From the NCBI RefSeq assembly GCF_001307195.1, contig NZ_CP012808.1, forward strand, positions 62,001-126,000: a stretch of 64,000 nucleotides of DNA. Direction: 5' to 3'. A model generated the notes under the pieces. That model was not told the DNA's origin. It did no database searches and saw only the letters and a program-made list of their open reading frames with translations. The position numbers and the translations under genes are program-made. Source of the DNA: Acinetobacter equi (GTDB lineage: Bacteria > Pseudomonadota > Gammaproteobacteria > Pseudomonadales > Moraxellaceae). This document shows positions 8,671-21,084 of the stretch, one piece after another (the stretch's first letter is position 1; every line of letters begins with the position of its first letter).

Positions 8671-10560
8671 TTATTTCCCCACAACCTGAATCACGATCAA
8701 GATCATCAGTAAGACAACAGTACCTAGTGCCATACTTGATGCGTATTCACGTAATGAGCCTGTTTGACGTGAACTTGTAAAGCTATTACCGCCTCGTACA
8801 AGTGCAGGAAGAACAAGCCATAAACCATCGATAGGATCACGACCTAAAATTTTCGCAATAAGTAAATATGGTTTAACAAATACGATGTCATAAAGTTTGT
8901 CGAAACCAAGTGCATTACGGCAAATGCTTGCAAGACCTGCACCCAATGAAGTTTTAGCAAATGCTTTAACGCCATTGTAAGCAAATACAAACAATACAAC
9001 TGCAACAACGATACCACCAACAGCAATTGCTGATGCAATATGTTCTGCACTATGCATACCTTCTACAAGTGCTTCTGAGATAGCCGCTGCTGGAATTTGA
9101 GCAGCAGTCAAAATGCTTTCTACAGGTGCACGTAATAACACACCTAAGCCAGTTGCTAATACTGCAAGAACTGCAAGTGGAGCCCAGTACGTTACACCTT
9201 TGATTGGATGATAAGCTGTTTTTTCTTCACCAAAGAATACCAACCAAATTAGACGGAAAGTATAAATTGCTGTAATAAATGCACCAGCTACACCAGCCCA
9301 GTATAAGTAGTCATATACATAAATTGCCTGACCTTTTACCCATACTGCACCAAGGATTGCATCTTTCGAGTAGAAACCAATTGTAATAAATGGAATTGCT
9401 GCTAATGCACCACCACCAATCGCAAAACAAGCAAATAAGAATTTATTGTGCTTGAATAAACCACCCATTTTAAGAATGTTTTGTTCATGATGATAAGCAA
9501 GAATAATTGCACCTGATGTCAAGAATAATAAAGCTTTAAAGAAAGCATGAGACAACATGTGGAATAAACCAGCTTGGTACGCTTCTGCACCCACAGCCAT
9601 AAACATATAACCCAACTGACTCATTGTTGAGTAAGCAAGTACACGTTTAATGTCTGTTTGTACTAAAGCGGCAAAACCAGCAACAAGCAATGTTACAGCA
9701 CCCGTAATTGAAATAAATATCATCACTTCAGGCGCTTGCTCAATCACAGCAAACATACGGCAGCATAGGTAAACACCCGCTGTTACCATTGTTGCAGCGT
9801 GGATTAATGCAGATACTGGTGTAGGACCAGCCATCGCATCTGCCAACCATGTTTGTAATGGAATTTGAGCAGATTTACCCGCAGCACCAAGGAACAACAT
9901 TAACGCTGTCCAAATTGCAATAGAAGAACTCTGAGCCAAAACTGTTGGCGCAGCAGCAACAACTTCTGCAATATTTAAAGTATCGAATTGTTGATAAATC
10001 AAGAACAATGCAATAAGTAAGAATACGTCACCGATACGCGTTACAGTGAATGCCTTAATTGCTGCAAAACCATTTGATGGAGTTTGATAGTAATAACCAA
10101 TCAACAAGTAAGAACATAGACCTACACCTTCCCAACCTAAGAATAATAACGCTAAGTTATCACCCAAAACGAGAAGCAACATGCTTGCTACGAATAGGTT
10201 GAAATAAGAAAAGAAACGTGCAAAGTCTTCTTCACCACGCATATACCAAGATGCGAAGATATGAATTAAGAAACCTACACCAGTAATCATTCCCATCATG
10301 AGAAGTGATAAACCATCTAAGTGTAAGGTAATTCCTGGGTTTAAGCCTGCAACATCAAACCACGTCCAAAGATTTTGAACATAAGGTAGTTTACCGTTGT
10401 TAACAAAGTCCAAACCTGCAATTAAAGCAACTAATGCAGAAAGACCAACTGCACCAACACCAATCACTGCAGCAACTTTTTCAGGAAGATTTCTACGACC
10501 TGCCGCTAAAAGGATAAAACCAATGAGCGGAAATAATACTGTTAAATATAAATAACTCAT
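8671..10560 (-). CDS. nuoL: NADH-quinone oxidoreductase subunit L
   Basis: NuoL is the distal antiporter-like proton-pumping subunit. The 629-residue chain has about 16 helices, including the C-terminal lateral helix region that braces NuoM and NuoN. Conserved segments visible are [41 protein letters not shown] and [16 protein letters not shown]. The start codon overlaps the end of nuoK by 4 bases, indicating translational coupling. Its stop lies just before the nuoM ATG. Confidence 0.97.
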   Translation of the reverse strand: MSYLYLTVLFPLIGFILLAAGRRNLPEKVAAVIGVGAVGLSALVALIAGLDFVNNGKLPYVQNLWTWFDVAGLNPGITLHLDGLSLLMMGMITGVGFLIHIFASWYMRGEEDFARFFSYFNLFVASMLLLVLGDNLALLFLGWEGVGLCSYLLIGYYYQTPSNGFAAIKAFTVTRIGDVFLLIALFLIYQQFDTLNIAEVVAAAPTVLAQSSSIAIWTALMLFLGAAGKSAQIPLQTWLADAMAGPTPVSALIHAATMVTAGVYLCCRMFAVIEQAPEVMIFISITGAVTLLVAGFAALVQTDIKRVLAYSTMSQLGYMFMAVGAEAYQAGLFHMLSHAFFKALLFLTSGAIILAYHHEQNILKMGGLFKHNKFLFACFAIGGGALAAIPFITIGFYSKDAILGAVWVKGQAIYVYDYLYWAGVAGAFITAIYTFRLIWLVFFGEEKTAYHPIKGVTYWAPLAVLAVLATGLGVLLRAPVESILTAAQIPAAAISEALVEGMHSAEHIASAIAVGGIVVAVVLFVFAYNGVKAFAKTSLGAGLASICRNALGFDKLYDIVFVKPYLLIAKILGRDPIDGLWLVLPALVRGGNSFTSSRQTGSLREYASSMALGTVVLLMILIVIQVVGK

Positions 10561-10865
10561 CCGCGCATCTCACTAGCAGCATCTACATCCAAGTGATGGA
10601 AGCGATGATAGTACTGAAGGACGATCGCAAGACCGATACAAGCCTCAGCCGCAGCAAGTGTCAAAATTAAGATAAACATAACTTGACCATCTGGTTGCGC
10701 CCAAGCACTTCCAGCCAATACGAATGCAAGCGCTGCTGCATTCATCATGACTTCAAGGCTCATTAAAATAAATAATAAGTTGCGTCGAACCATTACACCG
10801 TAAAAACCCAGTGCAAAAAGAATGGTTGCAACGATCAAACCATGTTCTAAAGGAATGTTGCCCAT
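10557..10865 (-). CDS. nuoK: NADH-quinone oxidoreductase subunit K
   Basis: NuoK is a 102-residue subunit with three membrane helices that forms part of the quinone-proximal proton path. Conserved membrane glutamates are visible in [13 protein letters not shown] and [17 protein letters not shown]. Its start overlaps the nuoJ stop by one base (TAATG), and its end overlaps nuoL by four bases. Confidence 0.97.
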   Translation of the reverse strand: MGNIPLEHGLIVATILFALGFYGVMVRRNLLFILMSLEVMMNAAALAFVLAGSAWAQPDGQVMFILILTLAAAEACIGLAIVLQYYHRFHHLDVDAASEMRG

Positions 10866-11386
10866 TATTCTTTATCCTCTTCTGCACTTGGTTCACGTTT
10901 GCCAAGATGGAATGCTGCAACCAATGCTGCTAACAATAACATCGCGGCAACTTCAACCAATAAGATGTACTGAGTAAAGAGTGCTTCGCCAACTGCTTTA
11001 GGACCAACCATTTCTGCACCCATAACTGCTGTTGCAGTTGAATAGTCAGAACCTAGCATCCACACCAATGTTAAGCCCATTAAAAAGCTCATTAGTGCTG
11101 GATATGCCCAAGCAGATGAAGTTAACCATTTACTTTCTTGTTCGATAGTTTGATGTCCTAAGTTCAACATCATCACCACGAACACGAATAACACCATGAT
11201 TGCACCAGCATAAACAATGATTTCAAGTGCACCAGCAAATGGCGCACCTACAATCATAAACATGCCTGCAACTGCAAGTAATGACACGATTAAACTAAGT
11301 AAAGCATGTACAGGATTCGTGTTTGTTACAACACGAATCGTAGAGACGATGGCCACTAAAGCCATTAAATAAAACGGCCACATCAT
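10865..11386 (-). CDS. nuoJ: NADH-quinone oxidoreductase subunit J
   Basis: NuoJ is a 173-residue membrane subunit of complex I with five predicted helices. The conserved helix [21 protein letters not shown] is the pi-bulge helix TM3 linked to coupling of quinone reduction to proton pumping. The start overlaps nuoI by 4 bases and the stop overlaps the nuoK start. The hydrophilic C-terminus ([11 protein letters not shown]) is normal for the family. Confidence 0.96.
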   Translation of the reverse strand: MMWPFYLMALVAIVSTIRVVTNTNPVHALLSLIVSLLAVAGMFMIVGAPFAGALEIIVYAGAIMVLFVFVVMMLNLGHQTIEQESKWLTSSAWAYPALMSFLMGLTLVWMLGSDYSTATAVMGAEMVGPKAVGEALFTQYILLVEVAAMLLLAALVAAFHLGKREPSAEEDKE

Positions 11387-11925
11387 GGTAAGAGACTCCG
11401 TACATCAACAGGCGCACTTTCACGTTGTGCTTGACCTTTGTCTTTACCAGCTACTGCCATACCTGTTACACGGTAGAAGTTGTAGTCTGGATATTTACCA
11501 GGACCTGAGATAAGTAAGTTTTCTTTCTCATACACAAGGTCTTGACGAACGTATTCACCTAATTCGAAATCTGGTGTAAGTTGAATTGCAGTCGTTGGAC
11601 ATGCTTCTTCACACATACCGCAGAAAATACAACGAGAGAAGTTAATACGGAAAAATTCCGGATACCAACGACCATCTTCATGTTCTGCTTTTTGTAAAGA
11701 GATACAACCTACTGGACATGCAACCGCACAAAGGTTACATGCTACACAACGCTCTTCGCCATCTGGGTCACGCGTCAACACAATACGACCACGGAAACGT
11801 GGTGGCACGATTTCTTCGGCTGGCACTTCTGGATAAAGAATAGTGTCACGTTTACGCGTTGCGTGGCTAAACACCATCCACAACGAACGAACGATTGACC
11901 CAACTCCAGCTAGAAATTTAAACAT
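11383..11925 (-). CDS. nuoI: NADH-quinone oxidoreductase subunit I (two 4Fe-4S clusters)
   Basis: This 180-residue ferredoxin-like subunit carries clusters N6a and N6b in the peripheral arm. Two CxxCxxCxxxCP motifs are complete: C60, C63, C66, C70 ([12 protein letters not shown]) and C99, C102, C105, C109 ([12 protein letters not shown]). It relays electrons from NuoG towards NuoB. The gene lies 18 bases after nuoH and overlaps nuoJ. Confidence 0.97.
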   Translation of the reverse strand: MFKFLAGVGSIVRSLWMVFSHATRKRDTILYPEVPAEEIVPPRFRGRIVLTRDPDGEERCVACNLCAVACPVGCISLQKAEHEDGRWYPEFFRINFSRCIFCGMCEEACPTTAIQLTPDFELGEYVRQDLVYEKENLLISGPGKYPDYNFYRVTGMAVAGKDKGQAQRESAPVDVRSLLP

Positions 11926-11943
11926 TTTGTTCTCCCTGCTGTC

Positions 11944-12960
11944 TTAGGCCTGATTCATCAGAATCACAGCACCAGTCACAAGTAAGTTGACTAACGCCAA
12001 TGGCAAGCAAATTTTCCAACCAAAGTTCATCACTTGGTCATAACGTGGACGCATTAATGAACCACGAGCCAATACAAACATCATCACAAAGAATGCTGTT
12101 TTGATAATGAACCAGAATGCAGGTGGAATAAACGAAATTTCTAAGTTAAATGGAGCAAGCCATCCACCAAAGAATAAAGTTACGATTAATGCAGAGATTA
12201 ATACGACGTTTACGTATTCCGCAACGAAGAACATCCCCCATTTCATACCACCGTATTCTACGTGATAACCTTCTGCCAATTCTTGTTCTGCTTCAGGTTG
12301 GTCAAATGGATGACGGTGAGTTACCGCAACACCTGCAACAACGAAGATTAAGAAACCAATGAATTGAGGAACAACAAACCAAACATCTTTTTGAGCTTCA
12401 ACGATTTCACGCATGTTGAATGAGCCTGCAATTGCAACCACACCCATCAATGAAATACCCAAGAAAACTTCATAAGAAATTGTTTGTGCAGCAGAACGTA
12501 AACCACCGAGTAACGCATATTTGTTATTTGATGACCAACCACCAAATAACACTGCATATACTGCAATACCAGCCATTGCCATAAAGAACAATAAGCCGAT
12601 GCTCATGTCTGCAACACCTAAATAAGGTGAAACAGGAATAACCATGAACGATAGCACCGCAGTTGCCATCGCAACTGCTGGAGCCATACGGAATGTTAAT
12701 TTATCTGCAAATTTAGGTGTCCAGTCTTCTTTGAACATGATTTTAAGCATGTCAGCAACGATCTGGAACATACCACCAGGACCTACACGGTTTGGGCCGT
12801 AACGGTCTTGCCATAAGCCTAGTAAACGACGTTCAATGAACGACATCAATGCGGCAACCAAAACTACAACGAGCAAGATCACAATCGCTTGGACAACAGC
12901 ATACGCAATTGGCCAATCCAATGCCCAGTTCGGTACTTGACGGATTAATTCTTGATTCAT
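11944..12960 (-). CDS. nuoH: NADH-quinone oxidoreductase subunit H
   Basis: NuoH is a 338-residue membrane subunit with about eight to nine helices that forms the quinone chamber with NuoB and NuoD. Conserved loops are visible: [19 protein letters not shown], and the acidic loop [24 protein letters not shown]. The gene starts 3 bases after the nuoG stop, inside the same operon. Confidence 0.97.
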   Translation of the reverse strand: MNQELIRQVPNWALDWPIAYAVVQAIVILLVVVLVAALMSFIERRLLGLWQDRYGPNRVGPGGMFQIVADMLKIMFKEDWTPKFADKLTFRMAPAVAMATAVLSFMVIPVSPYLGVADMSIGLLFFMAMAGIAVYAVLFGGWSSNNKYALLGGLRSAAQTISYEVFLGISLMGVVAIAGSFNMREIVEAQKDVWFVVPQFIGFLIFVVAGVAVTHRHPFDQPEAEQELAEGYHVEYGGMKWGMFFVAEYVNVVLISALIVTLFFGGWLAPFNLEISFIPPAFWFIIKTAFFVMMFVLARGSLMRPRYDQVMNFGWKICLPLALVNLLVTGAVILMNQA

Positions 12961-12963
12961 GAA

Positions 12964-15645
12964 TTACACTCCTACCGCAACTGAAACAGGCTCTGCAAGA
13001 GATACCGTTGGCGCAAGACCAATTGGGTAACCAATATAACCTGTAGGTAAATATTCAATTACGAGAACTGGTAATACCACTTCAGTATCACCTGCTTTCA
13101 CAGTAATTGTTTGACCATCTTGAACATTTAGACGTGTTGCATCTTGTTCACCGACAGCAAATACCGCTTCAGGAATACGAGACTCCATTGCTGGAGTTTT
13201 CACTGTAAATTCACCTGAACCAAAAATATGGTGCATTGGAATTAAGCGGAAGCTTTCAGGATTTATCGCAACAGGTGCTGGAGCAACGAAAGTACGTACT
13301 GGACGTTTTGCTAAACGATCAAATAAACGAACACCTGCATCACCACCTTTCAAGTGACCACCCACTTTATCTTGGAATTTGTTCCAAGCTTGTGGAGAGT
13401 TCCAACCTGCAGCCCATGCAAATGGTACTAATGAAGACGCATCTTGAGGACCAACATAACCTTCCATAGAGAATGTTAATGCTGAGTCAACGTCAACAGG
13501 TTGTTTTGGTTCATGAATTGAAAGTGGCGCACGCATTGCTGTACGACCAGAATAACGACGTGGTTCACGCGCAATTTTTAAGCCGTGTACACGGTAGCCT
13601 GCATCTGGAGCAACATCTTCGATCGCTTGTAGTGCTGGAACATTTTTCGCAACATCTTCAATCACATCGTCAAGTAGAGTCCAAGAAATCGCTTTACCTT
13701 TCACACCAGTTTCAATGGCATGCAACCAGCGCCAAGACTCTTTAATCGCAAGCTCTGGTTTGTAATAGCTAGGATCGTAAACTTGATAGAAACGTTGTGC
13801 ACGACCTTCTTGAGATACAACAGTACCATCACCTTCAGCAAATGAAGCAGCAGAAAGAACGATATTGGCTTTCTTCACAGTTTCAGTTTCTGAATGATCA
13901 AGCACAATTACATCTTTTGCTTTTGCTAAAGCAGCATCAATTTGTGATGCTGGTAAACGACGATATAAGTCATTTTCAATCACAACAACAGTGTCGTAAT
14001 CTTGAGCAAATGCTTGTTCTAGACTTTGACCACCAAAGATTGCTAAGCCCATTGAGTTCACTTCAGGAACAGTCAATGTTAAGCCTGCATTACCTAGATT
14101 CTGTGCAACTTGTGCAGCAGCCTCCATGATTGCAGCATCTTGCAAACTTGTACCAGAGATAATTAATGGTTTTTTCGCAGCTTTTAAAGTGTCAGCAATC
14201 GTTTGTGCAAATGCTTTCGCATCTTCAGCAAGACCAGTAACAGTTTCACCTTTTACAGCAGCAGCAATAGCAAAGCCTAAACGCGCAATGTCGTTTGGAG
14301 AAGCAACAACTTCACCAGTCGCAACATCAGCTAAACGAGTTTGCGTTGCAGCTAAGATGTAAATCGGAGATTTTGCATCTTGACCAATACGTTGAACAGG
14401 TTCTGCTAACCAATCTGGTGTACGACGTTCTGCAGCCATTTCTTTCGCTTTGTTTTTCGCAGCTTGGCGAACAGACAATGCCATACGTGGCGCAGTTTGT
14501 GTTAAGTCTTCACCTAAGATCAATACGGCATCATAGCTTTCAATTTCACGCATACCTGGGTTATAAACACCCTCGGTTTGCATAATAGAAGCAGCTAATT
14601 CAACAAGATTTTGTTCTTTTTGAGACATACCTGTTGAATAGTTTTCTTGACCCACTAACTCACGAAGAGCGTAGTTAGATTCTAAAGATGCACGTGGTGA
14701 ACCAATACCCAAAACTTTTTTGCCTTGGATTTTGTCAATTACTGTATCTAATGCAACATCAACTGAAACAGTTTCAACGTTAGCACCAGTACGGAATTGT
14801 GGTTGACGTGGACGATCTGCACGATTCACATAGCCTGTACCGAAACGACCTTTATCACAAAGGAAGTATTGGTTTACATCACCATTGAAACGGTTTTCTA
14901 CACGACGAAGTTCGCCATAACGCTCACCCGGAGAAATGTTACAACCTGAAGAACAGCCTTGGCATACGCTTGGCGCATACTGCATGTCCCATTTACGGTT
15001 ATAACGTTCAGAATGAGTTTTATCTGTAAATACACCTGTTGGACATACTTCAGTCAAGTTACCAGAGAATTCAGACTCTAAAGTACCTGATTCTGGGCGA
15101 CCAAAGTAAACACGAGATGCGTTTGCATACACACCAAAGTCTGTACCACCAGCATAATCTTTGTAGTAACGAACACAACGGTAACATGCGATACAACGGT
15201 TCATTTCATGAGAAATGAATGAGCCAAGCTCTTGGTTGTAATGCGTACGTTTTGTGAAACGGTAACGACGACGATCGTGTTGAGTCATTACTGTCATATC
15301 TTGTAAATGACAGTGACCACCTTCTTCACACACTGGACAGTCGTGTGGATGGTTCGTCATCAAGAATTCAACAACAGACGCACGAAAATCTTTTGCTTCT
15401 TTGTCTTCAATCGAGATGTAGGTATTGTCAGTTGCAGGTGTCATACATGACATTACTAAGCGACCGCGAGTATCTTCTGGATTCGCGTACTGAGTAACAG
15501 CACATTGACGGCAAGAACCAACAGAACCTAAGGATGGATGCCAACAAAAGTATGGGATATCAATGCCAAGACTCAAACACGCTTGTAGCAAGTTTTCTGA
15601 GCCGTTGACTTCATACGATTTTCCATCGACATGAATTGTAGCCAT
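12964..15645 (-). CDS. nuoG: NADH-quinone oxidoreductase subunit G (Fe-S, molybdopterin-oxidoreductase-like)
   Basis: This 893-residue subunit carries most Fe-S clusters of the electron wire. The N-terminus is a 2Fe-2S ferredoxin domain (CFWCHPS... then GSCRQC). A His-ligated 4Fe-4S segment follows ([17 protein letters not shown]), then CIACYRC. The extra bacterial cluster N7 is present in the C-domain lead ([10 protein letters not shown]). The long C-terminal region resembles molybdopterin oxidoreductases but serves as a scaffold here. The gene lies 11 bases after nuoF. Confidence 0.96.
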   Translation of the reverse strand: MATIHVDGKSYEVNGSENLLQACLSLGIDIPYFCWHPSLGSVGSCRQCAVTQYANPEDTRGRLVMSCMTPATDNTYISIEDKEAKDFRASVVEFLMTNHPHDCPVCEEGGHCHLQDMTVMTQHDRRRYRFTKRTHYNQELGSFISHEMNRCIACYRCVRYYKDYAGGTDFGVYANASRVYFGRPESGTLESEFSGNLTEVCPTGVFTDKTHSERYNRKWDMQYAPSVCQGCSSGCNISPGERYGELRRVENRFNGDVNQYFLCDKGRFGTGYVNRADRPRQPQFRTGANVETVSVDVALDTVIDKIQGKKVLGIGSPRASLESNYALRELVGQENYSTGMSQKEQNLVELAASIMQTEGVYNPGMREIESYDAVLILGEDLTQTAPRMALSVRQAAKNKAKEMAAERRTPDWLAEPVQRIGQDAKSPIYILAATQTRLADVATGEVVASPNDIARLGFAIAAAVKGETVTGLAEDAKAFAQTIADTLKAAKKPLIISGTSLQDAAIMEAAAQVAQNLGNAGLTLTVPEVNSMGLAIFGGQSLEQAFAQDYDTVVVIENDLYRRLPASQIDAALAKAKDVIVLDHSETETVKKANIVLSAASFAEGDGTVVSQEGRAQRFYQVYDPSYYKPELAIKESWRWLHAIETGVKGKAISWTLLDDVIEDVAKNVPALQAIEDVAPDAGYRVHGLKIAREPRRYSGRTAMRAPLSIHEPKQPVDVDSALTFSMEGYVGPQDASSLVPFAWAAGWNSPQAWNKFQDKVGGHLKGGDAGVRLFDRLAKRPVRTFVAPAPVAINPESFRLIPMHHIFGSGEFTVKTPAMESRIPEAVFAVGEQDATRLNVQDGQTITVKAGDTEVVLPVLVIEYLPTGYIGYPIGLAPTVSLAEPVSVAVGV

Positions 15646-15656
15646 AGTCGAATTCC

Positions 15657-16988
15657 TTAAGCTTGTTCTACGTTGCTAGTCTGAGCTGCAGCATTTGCTA
15701 CTTTAGCTTCAAACTCGCCACGGAAATGTTTGAGTGCGCCCATAAGTGGTTCCATCGCACCTGGTGCGTGAGCACAGAAAGTTTTACCAATCCAAAGCTT
15801 ACGAGTAAGTTCTTGTAAGTGATCGATGTCTTCTTTCTTACCTGTACCATTTTCAAGTGCTTTAAGCGCTTTAACAGCCCAAGGTAAACCATCACGACAA
15901 GGTGTACACCAGCCGCAAGATTCACGTGCAAAGAATTCTTCTAGGTTACGTGTTGCAGAAACCATACATTGAGTTTCATCAACGACCATAAGCAAACACG
16001 TACCTAAACGTGAACCTGCTTTCATGATGCTTTCCGCATCCATTGGTAAGTCAATATGTTCTGCTGCCAAGAAGTCAGTAGATGCACCACCTGGTAACCA
16101 TGCTTTAAGCTTCAAGCCATCACGCATACCACCAGCATGATCTTCGATTACTTCACGTGCTGTCGTACCAAATGGAAGCTCCCAAAGACCAGGGAATTTT
16201 ACTTTACCTGAAGCACCATAAATTTTAGTACCAGGATCTTTTGATTTACCAGCAGATAAACCGATATACCATTCAGGACCACGAAGCATAATTGCTGGTA
16301 AGTTATTGTAGGTCTCTACGTTGTTTACAATCGTAGGACGACCCCAAGCACCTGCAACTTGTGGGAATGGTGGTTTAGTACGTGGATTTGCACGACGACC
16401 TTCAAGCGAGTTAATTAATGCAGTTTCTTCACCACAAATATAACGACCCGCACCAGTATGTACGTGTAATTCGAAGTTCCAGCCAGTTCCTAAGATGTTT
16501 TCACCTAAGTAACCTTTCGCACGGATTTGCTCTAATGCTTCATTTAAGTATTGAGCAGCTTCAATGTACTCACCACGAATGAAGATATAACCATGAGTTG
16601 CTTCAAGCGTATAGCCAGCAATCAACATCCCTTCGATCAATTGATGTGGAAGATCTTCCATCAACAAACGGTCTTTGAATGTACCTGGTTCCATCTCATC
16701 GGCATTACAAATCAGGTAACGAGGACCTGAATTGTCATTTGGCGCCATCAAAGACCATTTAATTCCTGCTGGGAAACCTGCACCACCACGACCTTTTACA
16801 GTCGCTGCTTTAATCACATCAAGAACTTCTTTTGGTTGCATGCTAATTGCTTTTTTAAAGCCTGCATAACCTTCAAGTGCTTCATAGTCATCTGCACTAC
16901 GAACGTGTTCTTGTTTACTCAAACGCCAAGTGAGCGGATGAGTTTCCGGATTACCGTCGCCATAAATTGGTTTTGGTTCAGTATTCAT
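15657..16988 (-). CDS. nuoF: NADH-quinone oxidoreductase subunit F (NADH/FMN site)
   Basis: NuoF is a 443-residue peripheral subunit that binds NADH and FMN and holds cluster N3. The Gly-rich nucleotide loop [13 protein letters not shown] is visible, as is the FMN region ([15 protein letters not shown]). The 4Fe-4S motif is [10 protein letters not shown] with a later Cys (TFCAHAPGA). The start overlaps nuoE by 4 bases (ATGA type). With NuoE and NuoG it forms the NADH dehydrogenase module. Confidence 0.97.
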   Translation of the reverse strand: MNTEPKPIYGDGNPETHPLTWRLSKQEHVRSADDYEALEGYAGFKKAISMQPKEVLDVIKAATVKGRGGAGFPAGIKWSLMAPNDNSGPRYLICNADEMEPGTFKDRLLMEDLPHQLIEGMLIAGYTLEATHGYIFIRGEYIEAAQYLNEALEQIRAKGYLGENILGTGWNFELHVHTGAGRYICGEETALINSLEGRRANPRTKPPFPQVAGAWGRPTIVNNVETYNNLPAIMLRGPEWYIGLSAGKSKDPGTKIYGASGKVKFPGLWELPFGTTAREVIEDHAGGMRDGLKLKAWLPGGASTDFLAAEHIDLPMDAESIMKAGSRLGTCLLMVVDETQCMVSATRNLEEFFARESCGWCTPCRDGLPWAVKALKALENGTGKKEDIDHLQELTRKLWIGKTFCAHAPGAMEPLMGALKHFRGEFEAKVANAAAQTSNVEQA

Positions 16989-17494
16989 ACATACTTCTCC
17001 AATAACTGTTGAATTGATGTCACTTCAACCAAACCGTGAGTATCTTCATCAATCATTAAGGTAGGACCTTTATCGCAGTTACCCAAACAACAAATTGGTA
17101 GTAAAGTAAAACGACCATCAGCGGTTGTTTGACCAAACGAAATACCTAATTCGCGTTGGAATACTTCTGCTAAAGTCTCTGCACCCATCAAGAAACAAGC
17201 AATTGAGTCACATAATAAAATTACATGTCGACCAACTGGCTGACGGTAAATACGGTTATAGAACGTTGCTACACCTTCAAGATCAGCAAGGCTCATTGAA
17301 AGCATTTGTGCAATTGCATTCATTTGTGCGTCATCTACCCAACCATTACGGCGTTGTACACATTTCAGCGCATCTAAGCACGCTGCACGTGGATATGGAT
17401 AGTGACCAATGTGATGTTCGATATCGTGAATTTCTTCCGCAGTCAAAATTCCTTCAACATTCACACGTGGTTTTTTATCAGTCAAAATCATCAT
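16985..17494 (-). CDS. nuoE: NADH-quinone oxidoreductase subunit E (2Fe-2S)
   Basis: NuoE is a 169-residue thioredoxin-like subunit carrying the off-path 2Fe-2S cluster N1a. All four ligands are visible: C95 and C100 (CDSIAC), C136 and C140 (CLGNC). The gene lies 14 bases after nuoCD and overlaps nuoF by 4 bases. Two adjacent ATG codons make the start uncertain by one residue. Confidence 0.96.
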   Translation of the reverse strand: MMILTDKKPRVNVEGILTAEEIHDIEHHIGHYPYPRAACLDALKCVQRRNGWVDDAQMNAIAQMLSMSLADLEGVATFYNRIYRQPVGRHVILLCDSIACFLMGAETLAEVFQRELGISFGQTTADGRFTLLPICCLGNCDKGPTLMIDEDTHGLVEVTSIQQLLEKYV

Positions 17495-17508
17495 AATGCG
17501 ATTACCCC

Positions 17509-19296
17509 TTAGCGATCCACGTCAGCCATTACGACGTCAATTGTCGCTAAATAAATGATTAAGTCAGACATTAAGCTGCCGTTAATCACCGAAGGCATTT
17601 GCTGTAAATGCGTGAAAGTTGGTGTACGAATACGGGTACGATAACTCATCGTTGACTTGTCAGAAGTCAAGTAATAGTTAGATGCACCTTTTACCACTTC
17701 CGCCATTACAGATGCTTCACCTGCAGGCATTACAGGACCCCAAGATACGCTTAAGAAGTGCGTAATTAGAGTTTCAATATCTTGTAATGTCTTATCTTTT
17801 GGTGGTGGAACAGCCAATGGATGATCCGCTTTGTATGGACCAGAAGGCATGTTATCAAGACATTGCTTGATAATTTTTAATGATTCTTCGATTTCGCGAT
17901 AGTGAACCATCACGCGCGCGTAAGCATCACCTTCATACTCTACAGGTACTTCAAAGTCATAATTTTCGTAACCGCTATACGGACGATATTTACGAACGTC
18001 AAAATCAATACCTGTTGCACGTAAACCAGTACCTGTTACACCCCAAGCCAATGCAGATTTCGCATCGTATTGCGCAACATTACGGGTACGACCAATAAAT
18101 ACAGAGTTTTTAAGCGCTGCAGTATGGTATTCCTTCAAACGTTTTGGCATCCACTCTAAGATCTCACGGATCAAATGTTGCCAATTGTTTGGTAAGTCAT
18201 GTGCTGTACCACCTATACGGAACCACGCAGGGTGCATACGGTAACCTGTGATTGCTTCAATTGCATCATAGATTTTTTGACGGTCAGCGAACATATAGAA
18301 TACAGGTGTCATACCACCAGCATCTTGAATTGCAGTACCAATGAACAATAAATGGTTATTGATACGGAACAATTCAGACATCATGACACGAATACATTGC
18401 GCACGATCTGGAACAGTAATACCAGCAAGTTGCTCTACACCCAGTACATAAGGCATGTTCTGAGCACAACCACCTAAGTAGTCAACACGGTCTGTGTAAG
18501 GAATGAAAGAATGCCATGTTTGACGTTCAGCCATCTTTTCCACACCACGGTGGTGATAACCGATATCAGGCACACAGTCTTTCACTTCTTCGCCATCTAA
18601 CTGCAAAATCACACGGAATGCACCATGCGCAGATGGATGGTTAGGACCCAAGTTCAAGAACATGAAGTCTTCATCAGCATTACCACGTTTTAGGCCCCAA
18701 TCTTCAGGTACAAAACGTAAATGCTCTTGTTCATAATCTTGCTTCGCTTGGTTCTGCATATACGGTGTATATTCAGTCGCACGTGCAGAATACTCTTTAC
18801 GAAGTGGGTGACCTTCCCAATACGTTGGCAACAAAATACGACGAAGCATCGGATGACCTTCGAAATTGATACCGAACATGTCATATGCTTCACGTTCGTA
18901 CCAGTTTGCATTTGGCCAAATATTTGTTGCTGTTGGGATATTTAAATCACTTTCATTCATTGCAACTTTTACACGGATATCCGTATTACGTTCCAAAGAT
19001 AACAAGTGATAAAATACTGTGAAATCAGACGCAGGCAAACCATCACGGTGTGTACGTAAACGTTCATCTACCGCAGATAAGTCAAATAGCATCACGTAAG
19101 GACGTGACACTGTACGCAAGAACATTAAAACTTCTTGCACACGTGCGCGTTCAACCCAGACCGTTGGAAAATCTTCACAAGTCGTTTGCACGTAAAAGTT
19201 CTCACCAAATTTGGTTTTGAGTTCCTCTACAATTGCAAATGCTGGGCGTGAATCAACTGGAGTTGATTCTGGCATAGCAATGTCAGTTTCAGCCAT
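17509..19296 (-). CDS. nuoCD: NADH-quinone oxidoreductase fused subunit C/D
   Basis: This 595-residue fusion joins NuoC (about residues 1-190, ending near the [19 protein letters not shown] segment) to NuoD (about 200-595, starting [15 protein letters not shown]). NuoD forms the quinone-binding site with NuoB and NuoH. The His of GPNHPSAHG belongs to the quinone pocket. The C/D fusion also occurs in Escherichia coli and Pseudomonas. The gene is separated from nuoB by 88 bases that hold a hairpin, the largest gap in the operon. Confidence 0.96.
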   Translation of the reverse strand: MAETDIAMPESTPVDSRPAFAIVEELKTKFGENFYVQTTCEDFPTVWVERARVQEVLMFLRTVSRPYVMLFDLSAVDERLRTHRDGLPASDFTVFYHLLSLERNTDIRVKVAMNESDLNIPTATNIWPNANWYEREAYDMFGINFEGHPMLRRILLPTYWEGHPLRKEYSARATEYTPYMQNQAKQDYEQEHLRFVPEDWGLKRGNADEDFMFLNLGPNHPSAHGAFRVILQLDGEEVKDCVPDIGYHHRGVEKMAERQTWHSFIPYTDRVDYLGGCAQNMPYVLGVEQLAGITVPDRAQCIRVMMSELFRINNHLLFIGTAIQDAGGMTPVFYMFADRQKIYDAIEAITGYRMHPAWFRIGGTAHDLPNNWQHLIREILEWMPKRLKEYHTAALKNSVFIGRTRNVAQYDAKSALAWGVTGTGLRATGIDFDVRKYRPYSGYENYDFEVPVEYEGDAYARVMVHYREIEESLKIIKQCLDNMPSGPYKADHPLAVPPPKDKTLQDIETLITHFLSVSWGPVMPAGEASVMAEVVKGASNYYLTSDKSTMSYRTRIRTPTFTHLQQMPSVINGSLMSDLIIYLATIDVVMADVDR

Positions 19297-19334
19297 TGGC
19301 TTGGCTTCCTATTTAGTACAAATTCGGTCAACCT

Positions 19335-19381
19335 AAACGACAATTACACCCAAGTCGGGTGCATCAAAAAATTTGCCGTTT
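19335..19381 (-). other. Intercistronic hairpin between nuoB and nuoCD
   Basis: CACCC-AAGTC-GGGTG (19347-19361) forms a stem. The outer AAACG (19335-19339) and CGTTT (19377-19381) can pair around it. No T-run follows, so it is more likely a processing or stability element than a terminator. This is the only sizeable gap inside the nuo operon. Confidence 0.4.
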
Positions 19382-19384
19382 AAA

Positions 19385-20062
19385 TTATTTAATCTCATCC
19401 ATAGAACGTAAGTTCTTCACGGCAATACGCTGTGCATTCTTACGGTCACGTTCTGGCATCATCTTTGGCTTATACACTGGCTTAAGATCATCACCAATAA
19501 CCGCTGAAAGTGGACGGCGTTCTAATTGAATTTGATCTTGCAACAACATTAATGCTTGAATTAATGCTTCAGGACGTGGTGGGCAACCTGGAATATATAC
19601 ATCTACAGGAATGATTTTATCCACACCTTGTACAACAGAATAAATGTCATACATACCACCTGAGTTTGCACATGCGCCCATTGAGATAACCCATTTAGGC
19701 TCTAGCATTTGCTCGTACAAACGTTGAATTACAGGTGCCATCTTCATGAAGCACGTCCCTGCAACGATCATTAAATCAGCCTGACGTGGTGAAGCACGGA
19801 TCACTTCGGCACCGAAACGTGATAAGTCATGCACACCTGTTAAAGTTGTTGCATACTCTACGTAACAGCAAGATGTACCAAAGTTAAACGGCCAAACTGA
19901 GTTCTTACGCCCCCAGTTTACTGCTGTATGTGCTAAATCTTCTAAGCGAGTCATGAACACATTTTTATTCACTTCTTCTTCAAGCGGATCTGTAACGATT
20001 TGACGCTCTTGAAGTGGATATTGATCAGCATCCGGATTCGCACGGGTTAATGTATATTTCAT
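19385..20062 (-). CDS. nuoB: NADH-quinone oxidoreductase subunit B (cluster N2)
   Basis: NuoB is a 225-residue subunit that holds 4Fe-4S cluster N2, which passes electrons to quinone. The ligand set is visible as C65-C66 (GTSCCYVEY), C131 (MGACANSGG) and C160 (PGCPPRPE). It follows nuoA by 6 bases. The tail is rich in basic residues, as in relatives. Confidence 0.97.
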   Translation of the reverse strand: MKYTLTRANPDADQYPLQERQIVTDPLEEEVNKNVFMTRLEDLAHTAVNWGRKNSVWPFNFGTSCCYVEYATTLTGVHDLSRFGAEVIRASPRQADLMIVAGTCFMKMAPVIQRLYEQMLEPKWVISMGACANSGGMYDIYSVVQGVDKIIPVDVYIPGCPPRPEALIQALMLLQDQIQLERRPLSAVIGDDLKPVYKPKMMPERDRKNAQRIAVKNLRSMDEIK

Positions 20063-20068
20063 CCCGAG

Positions 20069-20614
20069 TTACTCCTTGTCAGATGATGAAGTCGCAAATT
20101 TTTTCACGCGACCTGATGATTGAGCTGGGATTTGACCTGTAGGGTCTGTTACCAATTCTTCAATTGAGTTAAAGCGAGTAATCTCTGCAATATCCATATT
20201 TGGCGAGCCAATTTTTGCTTTAATACCAGCCGCTTTACGCTTATCAGATGGTGACCAATTTAATCCACCAGTAGATAACTCATAAATCAAACCAATAAGT
20301 AAAATCAAAATAAATATTGCTGCTGTTGTAAAGCCAACCCAACCTACTTCACGTACCGATGTAGACCATGCATATAGATATAATGCTTCTAAATCAAATA
20401 CGACGAAGAAAATTGCAACCATATAGAATTTTGCAGACAAACGGATACGAGCTCCGCCTGCACTTACTACACCAGACTCAAACTGCTCTTGCTTAGCACG
20501 GCCCCATGATTTACCCCCTAGGAGTAACGGAACTGTGAGCATAAAGACGCATAAAAATGTAACGCCGATCACGAAGGCAATAATTGCCCATTCGTATGGA
20601 GTAATGGCACTCAT
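20069..20614 (-). CDS. nuoA: NADH-quinone oxidoreductase subunit A
   Basis: NuoA is the first gene of the complex I operon. It has three membrane helices and the conserved loop FESGVVSAGGARIRLSAKFYMVAIFFVVFDLEALYLY (the second and third helices). I choose the ATG at 20614 (MSAITPYEW), giving 181 residues, because AGGAG lies about ten bases upstream. A longer in-frame extension to 20686 adds 24 residues that do not look conserved. The C-terminus is longer than in E. coli, as in other Moraxellaceae, and lies in the cytoplasm. Confidence 0.93.
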   Translation of the reverse strand: MSAITPYEWAIIAFVIGVTFLCVFMLTVPLLLGGKSWGRAKQEQFESGVVSAGGARIRLSAKFYMVAIFFVVFDLEALYLYAWSTSVREVGWVGFTTAAIFILILLIGLIYELSTGGLNWSPSDKRKAAGIKAKIGSPNMDIAEITRFNSIEELVTDPTGQIPAQSSGRVKKFATSSSDKE

Positions 20615-21084
20615 GCGGGGATAACTCCTGGCAGGCCTATTTATTAACAAAGAATGTATGTATTGGCCTTCAAATACACCAAACACAAAATTAATCCCGC
20701 CAATTGTACCTGATTTATGTTTTCACTTGCTAGTTTATAAGACTTAGTCTTTCGGATGATTTATCAACAATTCGGTAAAAATCTACTTTCCAATCGCACT
20801 ATTCTGCATAAAATCGTTTTAGCAGATTATAAATTTAAAAATTATTACTTTTTTCATAAAAGTTTCATCAGGGTTTAGATCTCTTTTTTACAAAATAGAT
20901 TATTAATACAAAAAATGCTTAATAAGCAGGCATATTCGCAAAAACAAGACGTCTCAACCAATTATTTTTAGAAATAATTTAACTTATTTACACTTTTACA
21001 ACTTCAATAAAAATAACTTGTTTATTTTCAGTATATTTTTGTGTTATTTGTATAGAGTACTCAATATAAATATGGGATTATTAC
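20615..21084. promoter_or_regulatory. Divergent region upstream of the nuo operon
   Basis: About 470 bp without a coding frame separate nuoA from the next rightward gene. It holds a perfect dyad AAGAC-TTA-GTCTT (20739-20751) and, read leftwards, a TACAAT box (20703-20708) that could be the -10 of the nuo promoter with a leader of about 85 bases. The remainder (20780-21060) is AT-rich, with no structure I can support. Confidence 0.35.

Noticed and set aside
13236..14585. Several long plus-strand frames opposite nuoG
   Set aside because: They are Gln/His/Leu-rich shadows of the nuoG coding strand with no starts or motifs; nuoG is intact and conserved.
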